64,000 nt of DNA from Rhizobium vallis (lineage in GTDB: Bacteria; Pseudomonadota; Alphaproteobacteria; Rhizobiales; Rhizobiaceae), in the NCBI RefSeq assembly GCF_003985155.1, contig NZ_ML133687.1:806001-870000 (forward strand), in the 5' to 3' direction. The notes under the pieces are model-generated. The model saw only the letters and a list, made by a program, of their open reading frames with translations, had not been told where the DNA came from and searched no databases. Below, piece by piece: positions 42,528 to 52,046 of this stretch; the first letter of the stretch is position 1; each line of letters starts with the position of its first letter. The position numbers and the translations under genes are program-made.

Positions 42528-43745
42528 GTGACGGATAGATTGGTGATCATTGGCGCGGGGCAGGCCGGTTTCGCATTGGCTGCCAAACTGCGCGCGTTGA
42601 AGGATACGCGCCCGATCACCCTTATCGGCGCAGAAGACGTCGCTCCCTATCAGCGCCCGCCGCTTTCGAAAAAATACCTGCTCGGCGAAATGAGCTTCGA
42701 CCGGCTGCTGTTTCGCCCGGAGCACTGGTATCCCGACAATGACGTCGACCTTCGTCTTTCGACTTGGGCCGAACAGATCAATCGTGAGAACAAGCAAGTC
42801 CTGCTGCAGGATGGTTCTGTTCTAGATTATGGCACGCTTGTGCTCGCCACCGGCTCGACGCCGCGCCGGTTGCCGGCCGCAATCGGCGGCGATCTCGAAG
42901 GCGTTTATGTCGCTCGCGACAAACGCGATGCCGATCTGCTTGCCGACGAGATGCGTCCCGGCCGTCGCGTCCTCATCATCGGCGGCGGTTACATCGGCCT
43001 CGAGGCGGCAGCCGTCGCCCGCCATCGCGGCCTTGAAGTCACCGTCATCGAGATGGCCGACCGTATCCTGCAGCGCGTTGCGGCGAAGGAGACCGCCGAC
43101 ATCATGCGCGCGATCCATCAGACTCATGAGGTGGTAATCCGCGAGAAGACCGGACTCAAGCATCTAATCGGCAAGGATGGTCGCGTCGCTGGTGCGGCAC
43201 TTTCCGACGGTTCGGTCATCGATGTCGACTTCGTCGTCGTCGGCATCGGTGTCGTGCCGAACGACCAGCTCGCCAAAGAAGCCGACCTTGAAGTCGCCAA
43301 CGGCATCATTGTCGACGAATTCGCCCGCACCTCTGATCCCGCGATCTTCGCGGCGGGCGATTGCGCAGCACTTCCCTGGCAGGGCGGCCGCATCAGGCTC
43401 GAATCCGTGCAGAACGCCGTTGACCAGGCCGAGGCAGCGGCAGCCGTCATCGCCGGCGGCAACGAGCCTTATGAACCGAAACCGTGGTTCTGGTCCGACC
43501 AGTACGACGTCAAGCTGCAGATTGCCGGCTTCAATCTTGGTTATGACGAGACGCTGCAGCGCCCCGGCGCCCGCGAAGGTGCCCACTCGATCTGGTACTT
43601 CAGGGAAGGGCTGTTGATTGCAGTCGACGCGATCAACGACGCCAAAGCCTATGTGACCGGCAAAAAACTGCTGGAATCCGGGACCAATCCCGACAAATCG
43701 ATTCTCGCCGATCCCTCTACAGACCTGAAGAGCCTTTTGGGCTAA
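42528..43745 (+). CDS. FAD-dependent ferredoxin/rubredoxin reductase
   Basis: The protein has 405 residues. Two dinucleotide motifs: LVIIGAGQAGFALAAKLRAL at the start for FAD and VLIIGGGYIGLEAAAVARHRGLEVTVIE near 150 for NAD(P)H. ATGSTPRRLP, FAAGDCA and a reductase C-terminal domain follow. The GTG start at 42528 is chosen since GGGAG is 7 bases upstream and the length fits the family; an ATG further upstream would add a non-conserved leader. The electron acceptor is not known. It lies 86 bases after the oxidoreductase and may be cotranscribed. Confidence 0.9.
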   Translation: MTDRLVIIGAGQAGFALAAKLRALKDTRPITLIGAEDVAPYQRPPLSKKYLLGEMSFDRLLFRPEHWYPDNDVDLRLSTWAEQINRENKQVLLQDGSVLDYGTLVLATGSTPRRLPAAIGGDLEGVYVARDKRDADLLADEMRPGRRVLIIGGGYIGLEAAAVARHRGLEVTVIEMADRILQRVAAKETADIMRAIHQTHEVVIREKTGLKHLIGKDGRVAGAALSDGSVIDVDFVVVGIGVVPNDQLAKEADLEVANGIIVDEFARTSDPAIFAAGDCAALPWQGGRIRLESVQNAVDQAEAAAAVIAGGNEPYEPKPWFWSDQYDVKLQIAGFNLGYDETLQRPGAREGAHSIWYFREGLLIAVDAINDAKAYVTGKKLLESGTNPDKSILADPSTDLKSLLG

Positions 43746-43987
43746 GGCAGGAATCGATCATCGCCAAAGGATTGCCGCCGGTAGAAATGCCGCCTTGCCA
43801 ATCCTTTGCCTGGTCGCTGGCGGACGAGCTCATCGAACTGAACGGAGCGCGGTCAAATTCCGCGGATCACGGTGTGAAACGCCGTTTGTGTGTTCAACCA
43901 GCTGAAATGCCGTCCGGTGTATTTCTTCTGGTGAAAGCTCAAAAAACCCTTGCATTCACAGACCGGTCACCATAGTTAGGCCGCACC

Positions 43988-44078
43988 GGAGAGGTGGCCG
44001 AGTGGTCGAAGGCGCTCCCCTGCTAAGGGAGTATACGTCAAAAGCGTATCGTGGGTTCGAATCCCATCTTCTCCGCCA
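43988..44078 (+). tRNA. tRNA-Ser (anticodon GCU)
   Basis: It is a 91-base cloverleaf with a long variable arm. The acceptor stem GGAGAGG pairs with CTTCTCC, followed by G and encoded CCA. The anticodon stem CTCCC/GGGAG encloses CTGCTAA with anticodon GCT. The T loop is GTTCGAATC. The class II variable arm is at about 44031-44050. Confidence 0.96.
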
Positions 44079-44644
44079 TTTTGATTTCCCAGCATATATC
44101 GCTCTTTAGCTCCCAACAGGGAATCAGTTCGCTTAGTCGGCTGTGGTTGTCGGTCGGGTGGCGGGAAAATCTTTCCGGCTCTGTCGAGAGAATCGAATAC
44201 GGGAATCAGCTCCCGCGCCCATGGTCCGATTGGACGGCGAAAGCGGATCCGTGAACGTTCGGTTACGCTTCCAGTCGTCGTGCTCTAGTCTCCGTAGACC
44301 TGATTTTGTCCGAAAAGTGTCGTGAATGTGCCGGGAAGCGTATGTCCAGCGCTTCATCGATCTCGCCTAAGCCGCCGCAAAATCAGGGTTTTCTTAACAA
44401 AGCATAAAGGAAATCGGGCCCGCCCGCCCGACTTGTGTCCTTTCAGCAACAGGACGTCGGGAAGGCTCCGGTAAACCCCCCATCCGAGTAAGTTGGTGAT
44501 TGCGTGACGGCGCCCGTCTTGTATTTTCAGCCTCGGAAGCGAGGGCGACTGATCGTCCACTTCTTGAAACACGGGGATGGGGCAGGGAACGCTGCTCAGC
44601 GAAAGATCCCAAACCCGATCGAAACTTTGAATTGGAGGTCATTT
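44079..44644 (+). promoter_or_regulatory. Long upstream region of ropA
   Basis: These 566 bases hold no gene that I can support. A 10-bp inverted repeat, CCTGATTTTG (44299-44308) and CAAAATCAGG (44378-44387), flanks a spacer of 69 bases. An AT-rich stretch at 44388-44412 could hold a promoter. A hairpin follows at 44427-44461. The ribosome-binding site is GGAGG shortly before ATG 44645. The long leader suggests post-transcriptional control of the porin. Confidence 0.5.
44427..44461 (+). other. Hairpin in ropA leader
   Basis: CCCGAC (44427-44432) pairs with GTCGGG (44456-44461), and GTCCT (44437-44441) with AGGAC (44451-44455), with a 4-base bulge on one side and a 9-base loop. It lies about 180 bases upstream of the start codon. 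Confidence 0.4.
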
Positions 44645-45673
44645 ATGAACATCAAGAGCCTTCTTCTCGGCTCCGCTGCTGCTCTCGCAGTAGTTTCCGG
44701 TGCTCAGGCTGCTGACGCTATCGTTGCTGCCGAGCCGGAACCGGTTGAATATGTTCGCGTCTGCGACGCTTACGGCACCGGCTACTTCTACATCCCGGGC
44801 ACCGAAACCTGCCTCAAGATCAACGGCTACATCCGTTTCCAGGTTAACGTTGGCGAAGACGTCGGCGGCGACTCTGACTGGGATGCAGTTACCCGCGGTC
44901 AGGTTCAGTTCACGGCTAAGAGCGACACCGAATACGGTCCGCTGACCGGCGTTATCGTCATGCAGTTCAATGCTGACAACGCTTCCAGCCAGAATTCCAA
45001 GCTCGACTCCGCTTACCTCGACGTCGCGGGCTTCCGCGCCGGTCTCTTCTACAGCTGGTGGGACGATGGCCTCTCTGGCGAAACCGACGACATCGGCTCG
45101 GTCGTAACGCTGCACAACTCCATCCGTTATCAGTATGAAACCAGCGACTTCTATGCTGGCATCAGCGTTGACGAACTGGAAGACGGCGTATTCAAGACTG
45201 GCGAAGCTCCGAACAACGTCGGCGTTGCTGTCGGTCTCGGCGGTAAGGCTGGCATCTTCAGCTACCAGATCACTGCCGGCTACGACGTCGACAACGAAGA
45301 CGGTGCTGTCCGTGCAATGGGTACGGTTGACATCGGTCCCGGCACGCTCGGCCTCGCTGGCGTATACTCTTCCGGCCCGAACTCCTACTACTCGCAGGCT
45401 GAATGGGCTGTTGCTGCCGAATACGCCATCAAGGCAACTGACAAGCTGAAGATCACCCCGGCTGTTCAGTACTACGGCAACTACTACGGCACCCCGACCA
45501 AGGTTGGCGTTGCTGACGACTTCGACGGTCTCGGCGATGCTTGGAAGGTTGGTCTGACGGTTGATTACCAGATCGTCGACAACTTCTACGCCAAGGCTTC
45601 GGTTCAGTACTTCGATCCGGACAACGGCGACGACTCCACGACGGGTTACTTCCGTCTGCAGCGTTCGTTCTAA
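44645..45673 (+). CDS. ropA: Outer-membrane porin RopA
   Basis: The protein has 342 residues. Signal peptide SLLLGSAAALAVVSGAQAADA, mature start EPEPVEYVRVCDAYGTGYFYIPGTETCLKINGYIRFQV, the Cys pair typical of alphaproteobacterial porins (porin_2 family), and a C-terminal beta-strand ending in Phe (FRLQRSF). It forms a trimeric diffusion channel in the outer membrane. Codon use is strongly restricted (GCT, GTT, GGC, CGT), a sign of very high expression. Start 44645 is set by the signal peptide and GGAGG. A strong terminator follows. Confidence 0.95.
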   Translation: MNIKSLLLGSAAALAVVSGAQAADAIVAAEPEPVEYVRVCDAYGTGYFYIPGTETCLKINGYIRFQVNVGEDVGGDSDWDAVTRGQVQFTAKSDTEYGPLTGVIVMQFNADNASSQNSKLDSAYLDVAGFRAGLFYSWWDDGLSGETDDIGSVVTLHNSIRYQYETSDFYAGISVDELEDGVFKTGEAPNNVGVAVGLGGKAGIFSYQITAGYDVDNEDGAVRAMGTVDIGPGTLGLAGVYSSGPNSYYSQAEWAVAAEYAIKATDKLKITPAVQYYGNYYGTPTKVGVADDFDGLGDAWKVGLTVDYQIVDNFYAKASVQYFDPDNGDDSTTGYFRLQRSF

Positions 45674-45696
45674 TCTGATCTGATTAGGCAATACGG

Positions 45697-45725
45697 AAAG
45701 CCCGGCTCTTGAGCCGGGCTTTTTG
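45697..45725 (+). terminator. Rho-independent terminator of ropA
   Basis: AAAGCCCGGCTC and GAGCCGGGCTTT form a 12-bp stem with a TT loop, followed by a T-run. Confidence 0.9.
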
Positions 45726-45773
45726 CTTTTGGGCAACTGTCTCTATACGTGGAGAACGAAAGAGCGATGCCTA

Positions 45774-46667
45774 TCAGAAACCGGCAAGAAAAGCCTGAAT
45801 TGCAGCCGGAATGCTCCCCAGATGCAGAAGCGGCGCGTGCCCCTGCTTTGACGCGGTATGCAGAACCAATCCCGGATGCCGCCGCGCCATTTCGTTCGCG
45901 GTTTCCTGTGAAAGCAGCAGTGTATATTCACCGCGGATCAGCATGAGCGGCAATGGCTTCAGGCTTTCGAATTGAGCCCAGAGATCAGGCAGCGGCTGGG
46001 TGAAATCGACGGATTGAAGCGCCTCAGCAATTGCAGGGTCGAAATCGGCGACCGGCTTTCCATCGACATCGCGGTAAAGGGCGTGCGCCATCTCGCGCCA
46101 ATCTTGCTCCCCGAGCCCGGTAAACGCTGCGCCGTGATATTCTTTCAGTATATCGGCCGCGTCGCTCCAGTCCGCTGGTCTCCTGCCGCTGTTGAGGTAA
46201 TCGCGAATCCGCGCCAGTCCCTCGGCCTCGATCACAGGCCCGATATCATTGAGGACGACGGCTTCGAGAAGATCCGGCCGTGTTGCCGCGATGAGATGCA
46301 GGATCAGCCCGCCCCGCGACGTGCCGATGAAGATGGCCCGCTCGATGCCAAGCGCCGCGCAAGCGGCAATGACGTCGCCTGCTTCGATGGCGAGATTGTA
46401 GTTCGTCTTGTTCTCATCCCATGCTGAGTTTCCACGGCCGCGTGAATCGAGCGCGATCACCCTGCGAGGCACCGTTGTGTCCCGGGAGAGAAGCAGCGCA
46501 AGCGGATGGAAATCCCGCGTATTGCGAGTGAGGCCCGGCAGGCAGATCACCGGCAGCCGTTGAGCGGCTGCCGCCGCTTCCGGCTGGTAGTCACGGGCGT
46601 AAAGTTTCAGCCCGTCGGAGGACGTGTAAAATCGTTCCTGAAAGTCGGTTGCGTAAGTATCCAGCAT
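45774..46667 (-). CDS. Alpha/beta hydrolase
   Basis: The protein has 297 residues. LPVICLPGLTRNTRDF carries the oxyanion region. The nucleophile elbow is IGTSRGGLI with the catalytic Ser. The acid is probably an Asp or Glu near LIRGEYTLLL, and the His lies in KQGHAPLLHLG. It is cytosolic, as there is no signal peptide. The substrate is unknown; esterase or epoxide-hydrolase-like enzymes have this form. Confidence 0.88.
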   Translation of the reverse strand: MLDTYATDFQERFYTSSDGLKLYARDYQPEAAAAAQRLPVICLPGLTRNTRDFHPLALLLSRDTTVPRRVIALDSRGRGNSAWDENKTNYNLAIEAGDVIAACAALGIERAIFIGTSRGGLILHLIAATRPDLLEAVVLNDIGPVIEAEGLARIRDYLNSGRRPADWSDAADILKEYHGAAFTGLGEQDWREMAHALYRDVDGKPVADFDPAIAEALQSVDFTQPLPDLWAQFESLKPLPLMLIRGEYTLLLSQETANEMARRHPGLVLHTASKQGHAPLLHLGSIPAAIQAFLAGF

Positions 46668-46732
46668 CGCATCCCTCGAGATCTGTTGATCCCCGAAGGT
46701 GTAGCTTGATTTTCATGCCGCGCCAAACGGCT

Positions 46733-48808
46733 TCAGGAGGCGCTGCGCCCACCGATGAGATCGTGCTCGATATCGGTCGGCTGACCGAGACGGGCCTTGT
46801 AGACTTCGTAATTCTCCATCACCCGCTGCACGTAGTTGCGCGTTTCGGGGAAGGGGATACGCTCGATCCAGTCGACGATGTCGTCGACCGGCTTGCCGCG
46901 CGGATCACCATAGCGGCCGATCCATTCCGGCACGCGCTTCGGTCCGGCATTGTAGGCGATGAAGGTGAGGATATAGGAGCCGCCGAAGGCGTCGATCTGC
47001 TCGCCGAGATAATGCGCGCCGAGTGTCGCGTTATAGCCGGCATCGGCGGTCAGCTTGTCCTTGGAATAAGCGATGTTGTGGCGCTTGGCCACCGCCTGCG
47101 CTGTTCCCGGCAGAAGCTGCAGCAAGCCGCGCGCATTCGCTGCCGAAACGGCCGCTGGGTTGAAGGCGCTCTCTTGCCGGGCGATAGCATAGGCAAGCGC
47201 CTTGCCGGAGCCTGAAATATTGGCGTTTGCAGGGATCACCCCAACGGGGAAGGCGAGCGCCGCCACATCGATGCCGCGCCCATAGGCGACCTTGCCGATC
47301 TGCAGCGAGAGATGATGATTACCCGATTGCTCGGCCTGTGCCGCAAGGATTGCCAGTTCACCGGGGCTTTGCAGTTGGTCGGCGAGTGCGAGATAGAGCG
47401 TGTCGGCCCGCCATCCATGGCCGGCAGCCTCCAGCCGGGCAATCGCCTGTACGGCTTCGCGGGCCTGTAGGCTTTGCCGGTCGGCCGCACTCGGCGAGGG
47501 ATAAGTGACGTTCAAGGTCTTTCGCCCCAGCCGTTCGGCCGCAAGCTGCCCGTAGAAGGTGCCAGGAAAATTCGCGGCCTTCACGTAGAATTCGCTTGAT
47601 TTGCCAGGGCCACCGGCTTCTGCTGCCCGTCCCAGCCAATACCAGGCGCGGGAAACCGAGATCGGCCCGTTCGACGTCTCGAGGATCTTACGGAAATGTT
47701 TTTCCGCCGTTTCTGCATCCTGCAGACCGCGAAGCGCATACCATCCCGCGTGGAATTCCGCCTCGACGATATCTGTCGGGCTCGTTGCGGCATAGTTTGC
47801 GACGATCCGATAGGCGGGTTTGAACTGCCCTTGGTCGACGAGGCCGCGGCTGACGATGCGCTGCTCGTTCCACCATTCGCCTGAGTTGACGAGCTCGCTG
47901 CGCTCGCGCGGCATCTGTTCCAGAAGCGCTGCCGCTTCGGCATATTTGTCCTGTTTGCGCAGATATTCGATCCGCGCAAACAGCAGGCCGGCATCGCCGC
48001 GCCATTTCGCATCGACTGAATTGAGCAGCGCCCCGGCATTGCCGGCCTTGGCATCGACCGCAGCCCAGGCCTTATAGAGCGACTGCGCCTGGCCCATGTC
48101 GCCGAAGCGTTTGGCCTGCGCCACCCGGCCGCGATACATCAGGTAATCCATCCGCGCCTTGTGGTCGGCAGGCGTCAACAGAGCGGAAAACTCGAGGAGG
48201 ATCTTGTCCTCCATCGGCTTGTCGAGACCTTCTGCGCGCCAGACCTTGCGAATATATTTGGCTGCCTGCGCTTGGCTGCCTGTTGCAACCAGCGCCCGGC
48301 CGAGGATGACGGCGCCCTGTACCGTCTCTGGTGCCGTATCGCCGAAGGCGGCAAGCACGGCTGATGGAGCGGGGTTTTCATCATAGAGGGCGCGCTCGGA
48401 ATAGGCTCGCAGCCGCGAAAGACCCGGCCAGCCCTTGAGCTCCTGTGAAGCACTGGCGATTTCATAGGAAGGAACGCCCTTCAACCCGGAAACGGCGATT
48501 GCCCAGGTGAGGATATGGCGGTCGAGCGTGCCGTCAGGCATGCTGTCGCGGATCGAAACCGCTAGCTGCGGGTTCTTGTCGGAAAGCGCGTCGAGGCCGG
48601 CCTTCAGGTCGCTGTTGACAGGAGCGATTGCCGGATTGCGTGGAATGGCGCCTGTTGTGATCGATTCCGGTATGGCTGTCTCGGGAATGAAGCCGAGCGG
48701 CTTGACATCAGGCACGGGGGTGCTCTCGCCGGGAAGCGGCGACGCAACGCTGCCCCACGCAGCGGCAACGAGGCCGAAGGCGGACAGAATCAGGACAGCT
48801 TTCTTCAT
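46733..48808 (-). CDS. Soluble lytic murein transglycosylase (Slt70-like)
   Basis: The protein has 691 residues with a signal peptide (MKKAVLILSAFGLVAAAWGSVA). A long alpha-helical superhelical region with TPR-like repeats spans about 60-500. The SLT catalytic domain near the C-terminus has AIARQESAFNPAAVSAANARGLLQLLPGTAQAVA with the catalytic Glu and LTFIAYNAGPKRVPEWI. It cleaves peptidoglycan glycan strands to 1,6-anhydro ends in the periplasm. ATG 48808 is chosen at the signal peptide; ATG 48841 is in frame. It is divergent from dapA. Confidence 0.9.
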   Translation of the reverse strand: MKKAVLILSAFGLVAAAWGSVASPLPGESTPVPDVKPLGFIPETAIPESITTGAIPRNPAIAPVNSDLKAGLDALSDKNPQLAVSIRDSMPDGTLDRHILTWAIAVSGLKGVPSYEIASASQELKGWPGLSRLRAYSERALYDENPAPSAVLAAFGDTAPETVQGAVILGRALVATGSQAQAAKYIRKVWRAEGLDKPMEDKILLEFSALLTPADHKARMDYLMYRGRVAQAKRFGDMGQAQSLYKAWAAVDAKAGNAGALLNSVDAKWRGDAGLLFARIEYLRKQDKYAEAAALLEQMPRERSELVNSGEWWNEQRIVSRGLVDQGQFKPAYRIVANYAATSPTDIVEAEFHAGWYALRGLQDAETAEKHFRKILETSNGPISVSRAWYWLGRAAEAGGPGKSSEFYVKAANFPGTFYGQLAAERLGRKTLNVTYPSPSAADRQSLQAREAVQAIARLEAAGHGWRADTLYLALADQLQSPGELAILAAQAEQSGNHHLSLQIGKVAYGRGIDVAALAFPVGVIPANANISGSGKALAYAIARQESAFNPAAVSAANARGLLQLLPGTAQAVAKRHNIAYSKDKLTADAGYNATLGAHYLGEQIDAFGGSYILTFIAYNAGPKRVPEWIGRYGDPRGKPVDDIVDWIERIPFPETRNYVQRVMENYEVYKARLGQPTDIEHDLIGGRSAS

Positions 48809-49020
48809 CCGGGATCTCGCAACGAAAACACGCCCTGCCATTTGGCTAGAGGTATCTTAACGAAACCTTACCATTGCAGGTAAATTTCATTCACATCTGC
48901 TATCGGAATTTGCCCTAAACCGAACTCTACGCGCTTGTCGCGATGATTTCGGCGCTCTATGGTGCGCAAAATATTCATGGAATGCGGCCGAAGCAAGGAT
49001 TTGGTCGTGAGGAGCTTTGC

Positions 49021-49905
49021 ATGTTCAATGGGTCCATTCCCGCCCTCGTCACTCCCTTCACGGATGCTGGACTGATCGACGAAGACAGCTTCGCCGCCCA
49101 TGTCGACTGGCAGATCAAGGAAGGCAGCAGTGGTCTCGTTCCGGTCGGCACGACCGGCGAATCCCCGACCCTGTCGCATGCCGAGCATAAGCGGGTCGTG
49201 GAACTCTGCATCGAAGTCGCCGCAAAACGCGTTCCCGTCATGGCAGGCGCCGGTTCGAACAACACGCGCGAAGCGATCGAGCTTGCCCAGCATGCTGAGA
49301 AGGTCGGTGCGAACGCTGTTCTGGTCGTCACTCCCTATTATAACAAGCCAACGCAAAAGGGTCTGATCGCGCATTTTTCGGCGATCGCCGAGGCCGTCGA
49401 TCTGCCGATCTATATCTATAATATCCCCGGCCGGTCGGTGGTCGACATGACGCCGGAGACGATGGGCGCGCTCGCCAAGGCGCACAAGAACATCGTGGGC
49501 GTCAAGGATGCGACAGGCAAGATCGAGCGCGTCTCCGAACAGCGCATCACCTGCGGCAAGGATTTCCGGCAATTGTCCGGCGAGGATGCGACGGCACTCG
49601 GCTTCAACGCCCATGGCGGCGTTGGCTGCATTTCGGTGACGGCCAATGTCGCCCCACGCCTCTGCGCCGAGTTCCAGGCGGCGACGCTGGCTGGTGACTA
49701 TGCCCGCGCGCTGGAATATCAGGACCGGCTGATGCCGCTGCATAAGGCGATTTTCCTCGAGCCTGGTTTGTGCGGCGCCAAATACGGGCTCTCCAGACTT
49801 GGCCGGATGAGCCGCAACGTCCGCTCGCCGCTGCTTTCGACGCTGGAGCCGGCAACGGAAACCGCGATCGACGCAGCCCTGCGTCATGCCGGCCTGCTGA
49901 ACTGA
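49021..49905 (+). CDS. dapA: 4-hydroxy-tetrahydrodipicolinate synthase
   Basis: The protein has 294 residues. It condenses pyruvate and aspartate semialdehyde in lysine and meso-diaminopimelate synthesis. Active-site residues visible: T44-T45 in VGTTGES, Y133 in YIYNIPGR, and the Schiff-base K162 in [14 protein letters not shown] is 6 bases before the ATG. It is next to a peptidoglycan enzyme gene on the other strand and to smpB. Confidence 0.96.
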   Translation: MFNGSIPALVTPFTDAGLIDEDSFAAHVDWQIKEGSSGLVPVGTTGESPTLSHAEHKRVVELCIEVAAKRVPVMAGAGSNNTREAIELAQHAEKVGANAVLVVTPYYNKPTQKGLIAHFSAIAEAVDLPIYIYNIPGRSVVDMTPETMGALAKAHKNIVGVKDATGKIERVSEQRITCGKDFRQLSGEDATALGFNAHGGVGCISVTANVAPRLCAEFQAATLAGDYARALEYQDRLMPLHKAIFLEPGLCGAKYGLSRLGRMSRNVRSPLLSTLEPATETAIDAALRHAGLLN

Positions 49906-50000
49906 AGAGACCGGCCGTCTTCACAAGGCAGGGTCGTTCTCTTACATAGAGAGTAAGAAATGGGGCGCGCTCCTCGCGCCCCAAGCAATGGAATATCGTC

Positions 50001-50480
50001 ATGGCCCCCAAAGGCAGCCAGCGTGTGGTGAACAAGGTCGTGGCCGAAAACCGCAAGGCCCGCTTCAACTACGAGATCATCGATACCTACGAGGCTGGCC
50101 TCGTGCTGATGGGCACGGAGGTCAAGTCGTTGCGGGAGGGCAAGGCCAATATCGCCGAATCCTACGCTTCGGATGAAGACGGCGAGATCTGGCTGATCAA
50201 TTCCTATCTGCCGGAATATCTGCAGGCGAACCGCTTCAACCACGAACCGCGCCGACGCCGCAAGCTGCTGCTGTCGGGGCGTGAAATTCATCGCCTGCGT
50301 TCTGCCGTCAACCGCGAAGGCATGACGCTGATCCCGCTGAAGATCTATTTTAATGATCGCGGCCGGGCGAAGATGGAACTGGCGCTCGCCAAAGGCAAAA
50401 AATTGCACGACAAGCGTGAATCCGAGAAGGAGCGCGATTGGAATCGGCAGAAAAGCCGCTTGCTGAAGGACAATGGCTGA
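50001..50480 (+). CDS. smpB: SsrA-binding protein
   Basis: The protein has 159 residues. It binds tmRNA and brings it to stalled ribosomes. [40 protein letters not shown] is the OB-fold signature; a basic C-terminal tail ([24 protein letters not shown]) inserts in the mRNA channel. The gap to dapA has a GC-rich hairpin (GGGGCGCG and CGCGCCCC at about 49962-49983). The ribosome-binding site is weak. Confidence 0.95.
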   Translation: MAPKGSQRVVNKVVAENRKARFNYEIIDTYEAGLVLMGTEVKSLREGKANIAESYASDEDGEIWLINSYLPEYLQANRFNHEPRRRRKLLLSGREIHRLRSAVNREGMTLIPLKIYFNDRGRAKMELALAKGKKLHDKRESEKERDWNRQKSRLLKDNG

Positions 50481-50536
50481 ACGCATGGGCCATTGTCGCC
50501 ACGCCGCGATCTTTTAGCCGCTTACCCTGAAATGAA

Positions 50537-50571
50537 GAAGCCGGCCGCGCTTTGACACGCACGCCGGCTTC
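50537..50571. terminator. Bidirectional hairpin between smpB and NYN gene
   Basis: GAAGCCGGC and GCCGGCTTC form a 9-bp stem around a 17-base loop. It lies between two convergent genes. Confidence 0.6.
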
Positions 50572-50585
50572 GAAATGTGAATCGC

Positions 50586-51167
50586 TTAGTCTTCGAAATC
50601 GCTCGCGGGGGCGACTTCGGCCGGGCGCGGCGCGCGCTCGGAGGGATCGCGACCGATTTCGGCCTTCAACGACAAGAGATCGATGAAATGGTCGGCTTGG
50701 CGGCGCAGGTCGTCGGCGATCATCGGCGGCTGGGTCGCCATGGTCGAGATCACTGAGACCTTGCGGCCTCTGCGCTGCAATGCTTCGACCAGGTTTGTGA
50801 AATCGCCGTCGCCCGAGAAGATGACGAGATGGTCGACCGTTTCGGACTGTTCCATGGCGTCGATCGCAAGCTCGATATCCATGTTGCCCTTGATTTTGCG
50901 GCGTCCCATGGAGTCCGTGAATTCCTTGGCGGGCTTGGTGACGACTTTATAGCCGTTATAGTCAAGCCAATCGATCAGCGGTCGGATCGACGAATATTCC
51001 TGATCCTCGATCAGAGCGGTGTAATAATAGGCACGCAGCAGGTAGCCACGTTTCTGGAATGCTTTCAAAAGCTTACGATAATCTATATCGAAACCGAGGC
51101 TCTTGGATGCAGCGTAGAGGTTGGCGCCGTCAATGAAGAGTGCAATTTTTTCGCGTGGGTCAAACAT
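50586..51167 (-). CDS. NYN-domain protein (LabA/DUF88 family)
   Basis: The protein has 193 residues. ALFIDGANLYAASKSLG, GNMDIELAIDAME and LVIFSGDGDFTNLVEALQRRGRKVSV hold the acidic residues of the PIN-like NYN nuclease fold, so RNA cleavage is possible. A disordered acidic tail follows. It is divergent from rpoZ. This gene commonly stands near smpB and rpoZ in Rhizobiales. Confidence 0.88.
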   Translation of the reverse strand: MFDPREKIALFIDGANLYAASKSLGFDIDYRKLLKAFQKRGYLLRAYYYTALIEDQEYSSIRPLIDWLDYNGYKVVTKPAKEFTDSMGRRKIKGNMDIELAIDAMEQSETVDHLVIFSGDGDFTNLVEALQRRGRKVSVISTMATQPPMIADDLRRQADHFIDLLSLKAEIGRDPSERAPRPAEVAPASDFED

Positions 51168-51462
51168 CGCTTACCAATCCAATGAGAGCAATCGAAATCC
51201 GCAGACACAGAACTCAATAAAAACAATGGCTTGTGTTGCGATTTCGATCTGATCCTTACTTTATGAATTATTCATATACAAAAGATTTAGGGCACGATTC
51301 GGCATATTCCAAGCAACCATAGGTAGAATTGTGACGTTCTCCATGGAAATTTAGATCAACCGCCGACAAAGACGAGGGAACCGGAACGAAAAACTTGTAT
51401 TTGCCCGGTTTTAATTGTATCGGGCGTGCTAATCCCGAAATGACGACCGCAAAGGACAGGCA

Positions 51463-51867
51463 ATGGCCCGTGTCACAGTTGAAGATTGCATTGACAAGGT
51501 GGAGAACCGCTTCGAGCTGGTTCTGCTCGCCAGCCACCGCGCCCGGCTGATTTCCCAGGGTGCCTCGATCACCATCGATCGCGACAACGACAAGAATCCT
51601 GTTGTGGCCCTGCGCGAAATTGCTGACGAGACGCTTTCGCCTGATGACCTCAAGGAAGACCTGATCCATTCGCTGCAGAAGCATGTCGAAGTCGACGAGC
51701 CCGAGCCCGATCCGGCAAGCATGATCGCAGCCGGCGGCGTAGCCGCGGCCGACAGCGAGGAGCAGGACGACCTGCCGGAAACGATCACTTTCGACCAGAT
51801 GTCGGAAGAAGAGCTGCTTGCCGGCATCGAAGGCCTGGTGCCGCCGGAAAAGAGCGACGACTACTAA
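51463..51867 (+). CDS. rpoZ: RNA polymerase omega subunit
   Basis: The protein has 134 residues. [31 protein letters not shown] is the omega signature; an acidic tail of about 50 residues follows, usual in alphaproteobacteria. Omega helps assemble RNA polymerase and is part of a ppGpp site. rsh follows 179 bases downstream, as with rpoZ-spoT in enterobacteria. Confidence 0.96.
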   Translation: MARVTVEDCIDKVENRFELVLLASHRARLISQGASITIDRDNDKNPVVALREIADETLSPDDLKEDLIHSLQKHVEVDEPEPDPASMIAAGGVAAADSEEQDDLPETITFDQMSEEELLAGIEGLVPPEKSDDY

Positions 51868-51996
51868 GGATGTAGCCGAATTGCCCGGCCTTGGTTCGCC
51901 GGCAATTCTGAAAAGCTTCCGGCGATGTAAAAGAGCGACGATTACCAATCGTCAATCTTGCACCTTTATTGCTTAGGCATATTATTGCCCATGTGT

Positions 51997-52030
51997 GCGC
52001 CAATCGTTGATTGGCGCGCTTTTATTTTTA
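51997..52030 (+). terminator. Terminator-like hairpin directly before rsh
   Basis: GCGCCAATC (51997-52005) and GATTGGCGC (52009-52017) form a perfect 9-bp stem with GTT loop, then GCTTTTATTTTTA. It has the full form of an intrinsic terminator. The rsh ribosome-binding site GGAG starts at 52032, so no promoter can fit between the two. Confidence 0.8.
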
Positions 52031-52046
52031 TCGGAGTGGCTTTGGA

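Noticed and set aside
44143..44357. Short open frames in the ropA upstream region
   Set aside because: They have no ribosome-binding site or protein-like composition. The region is better explained as leader and promoter.
44639..45736. Open frame of 365 codons opposite ropA
   Set aside because: It comes from the strongly biased codon use of the porin gene; the peptide is repetitive Val/Asp/Ala with no motif.
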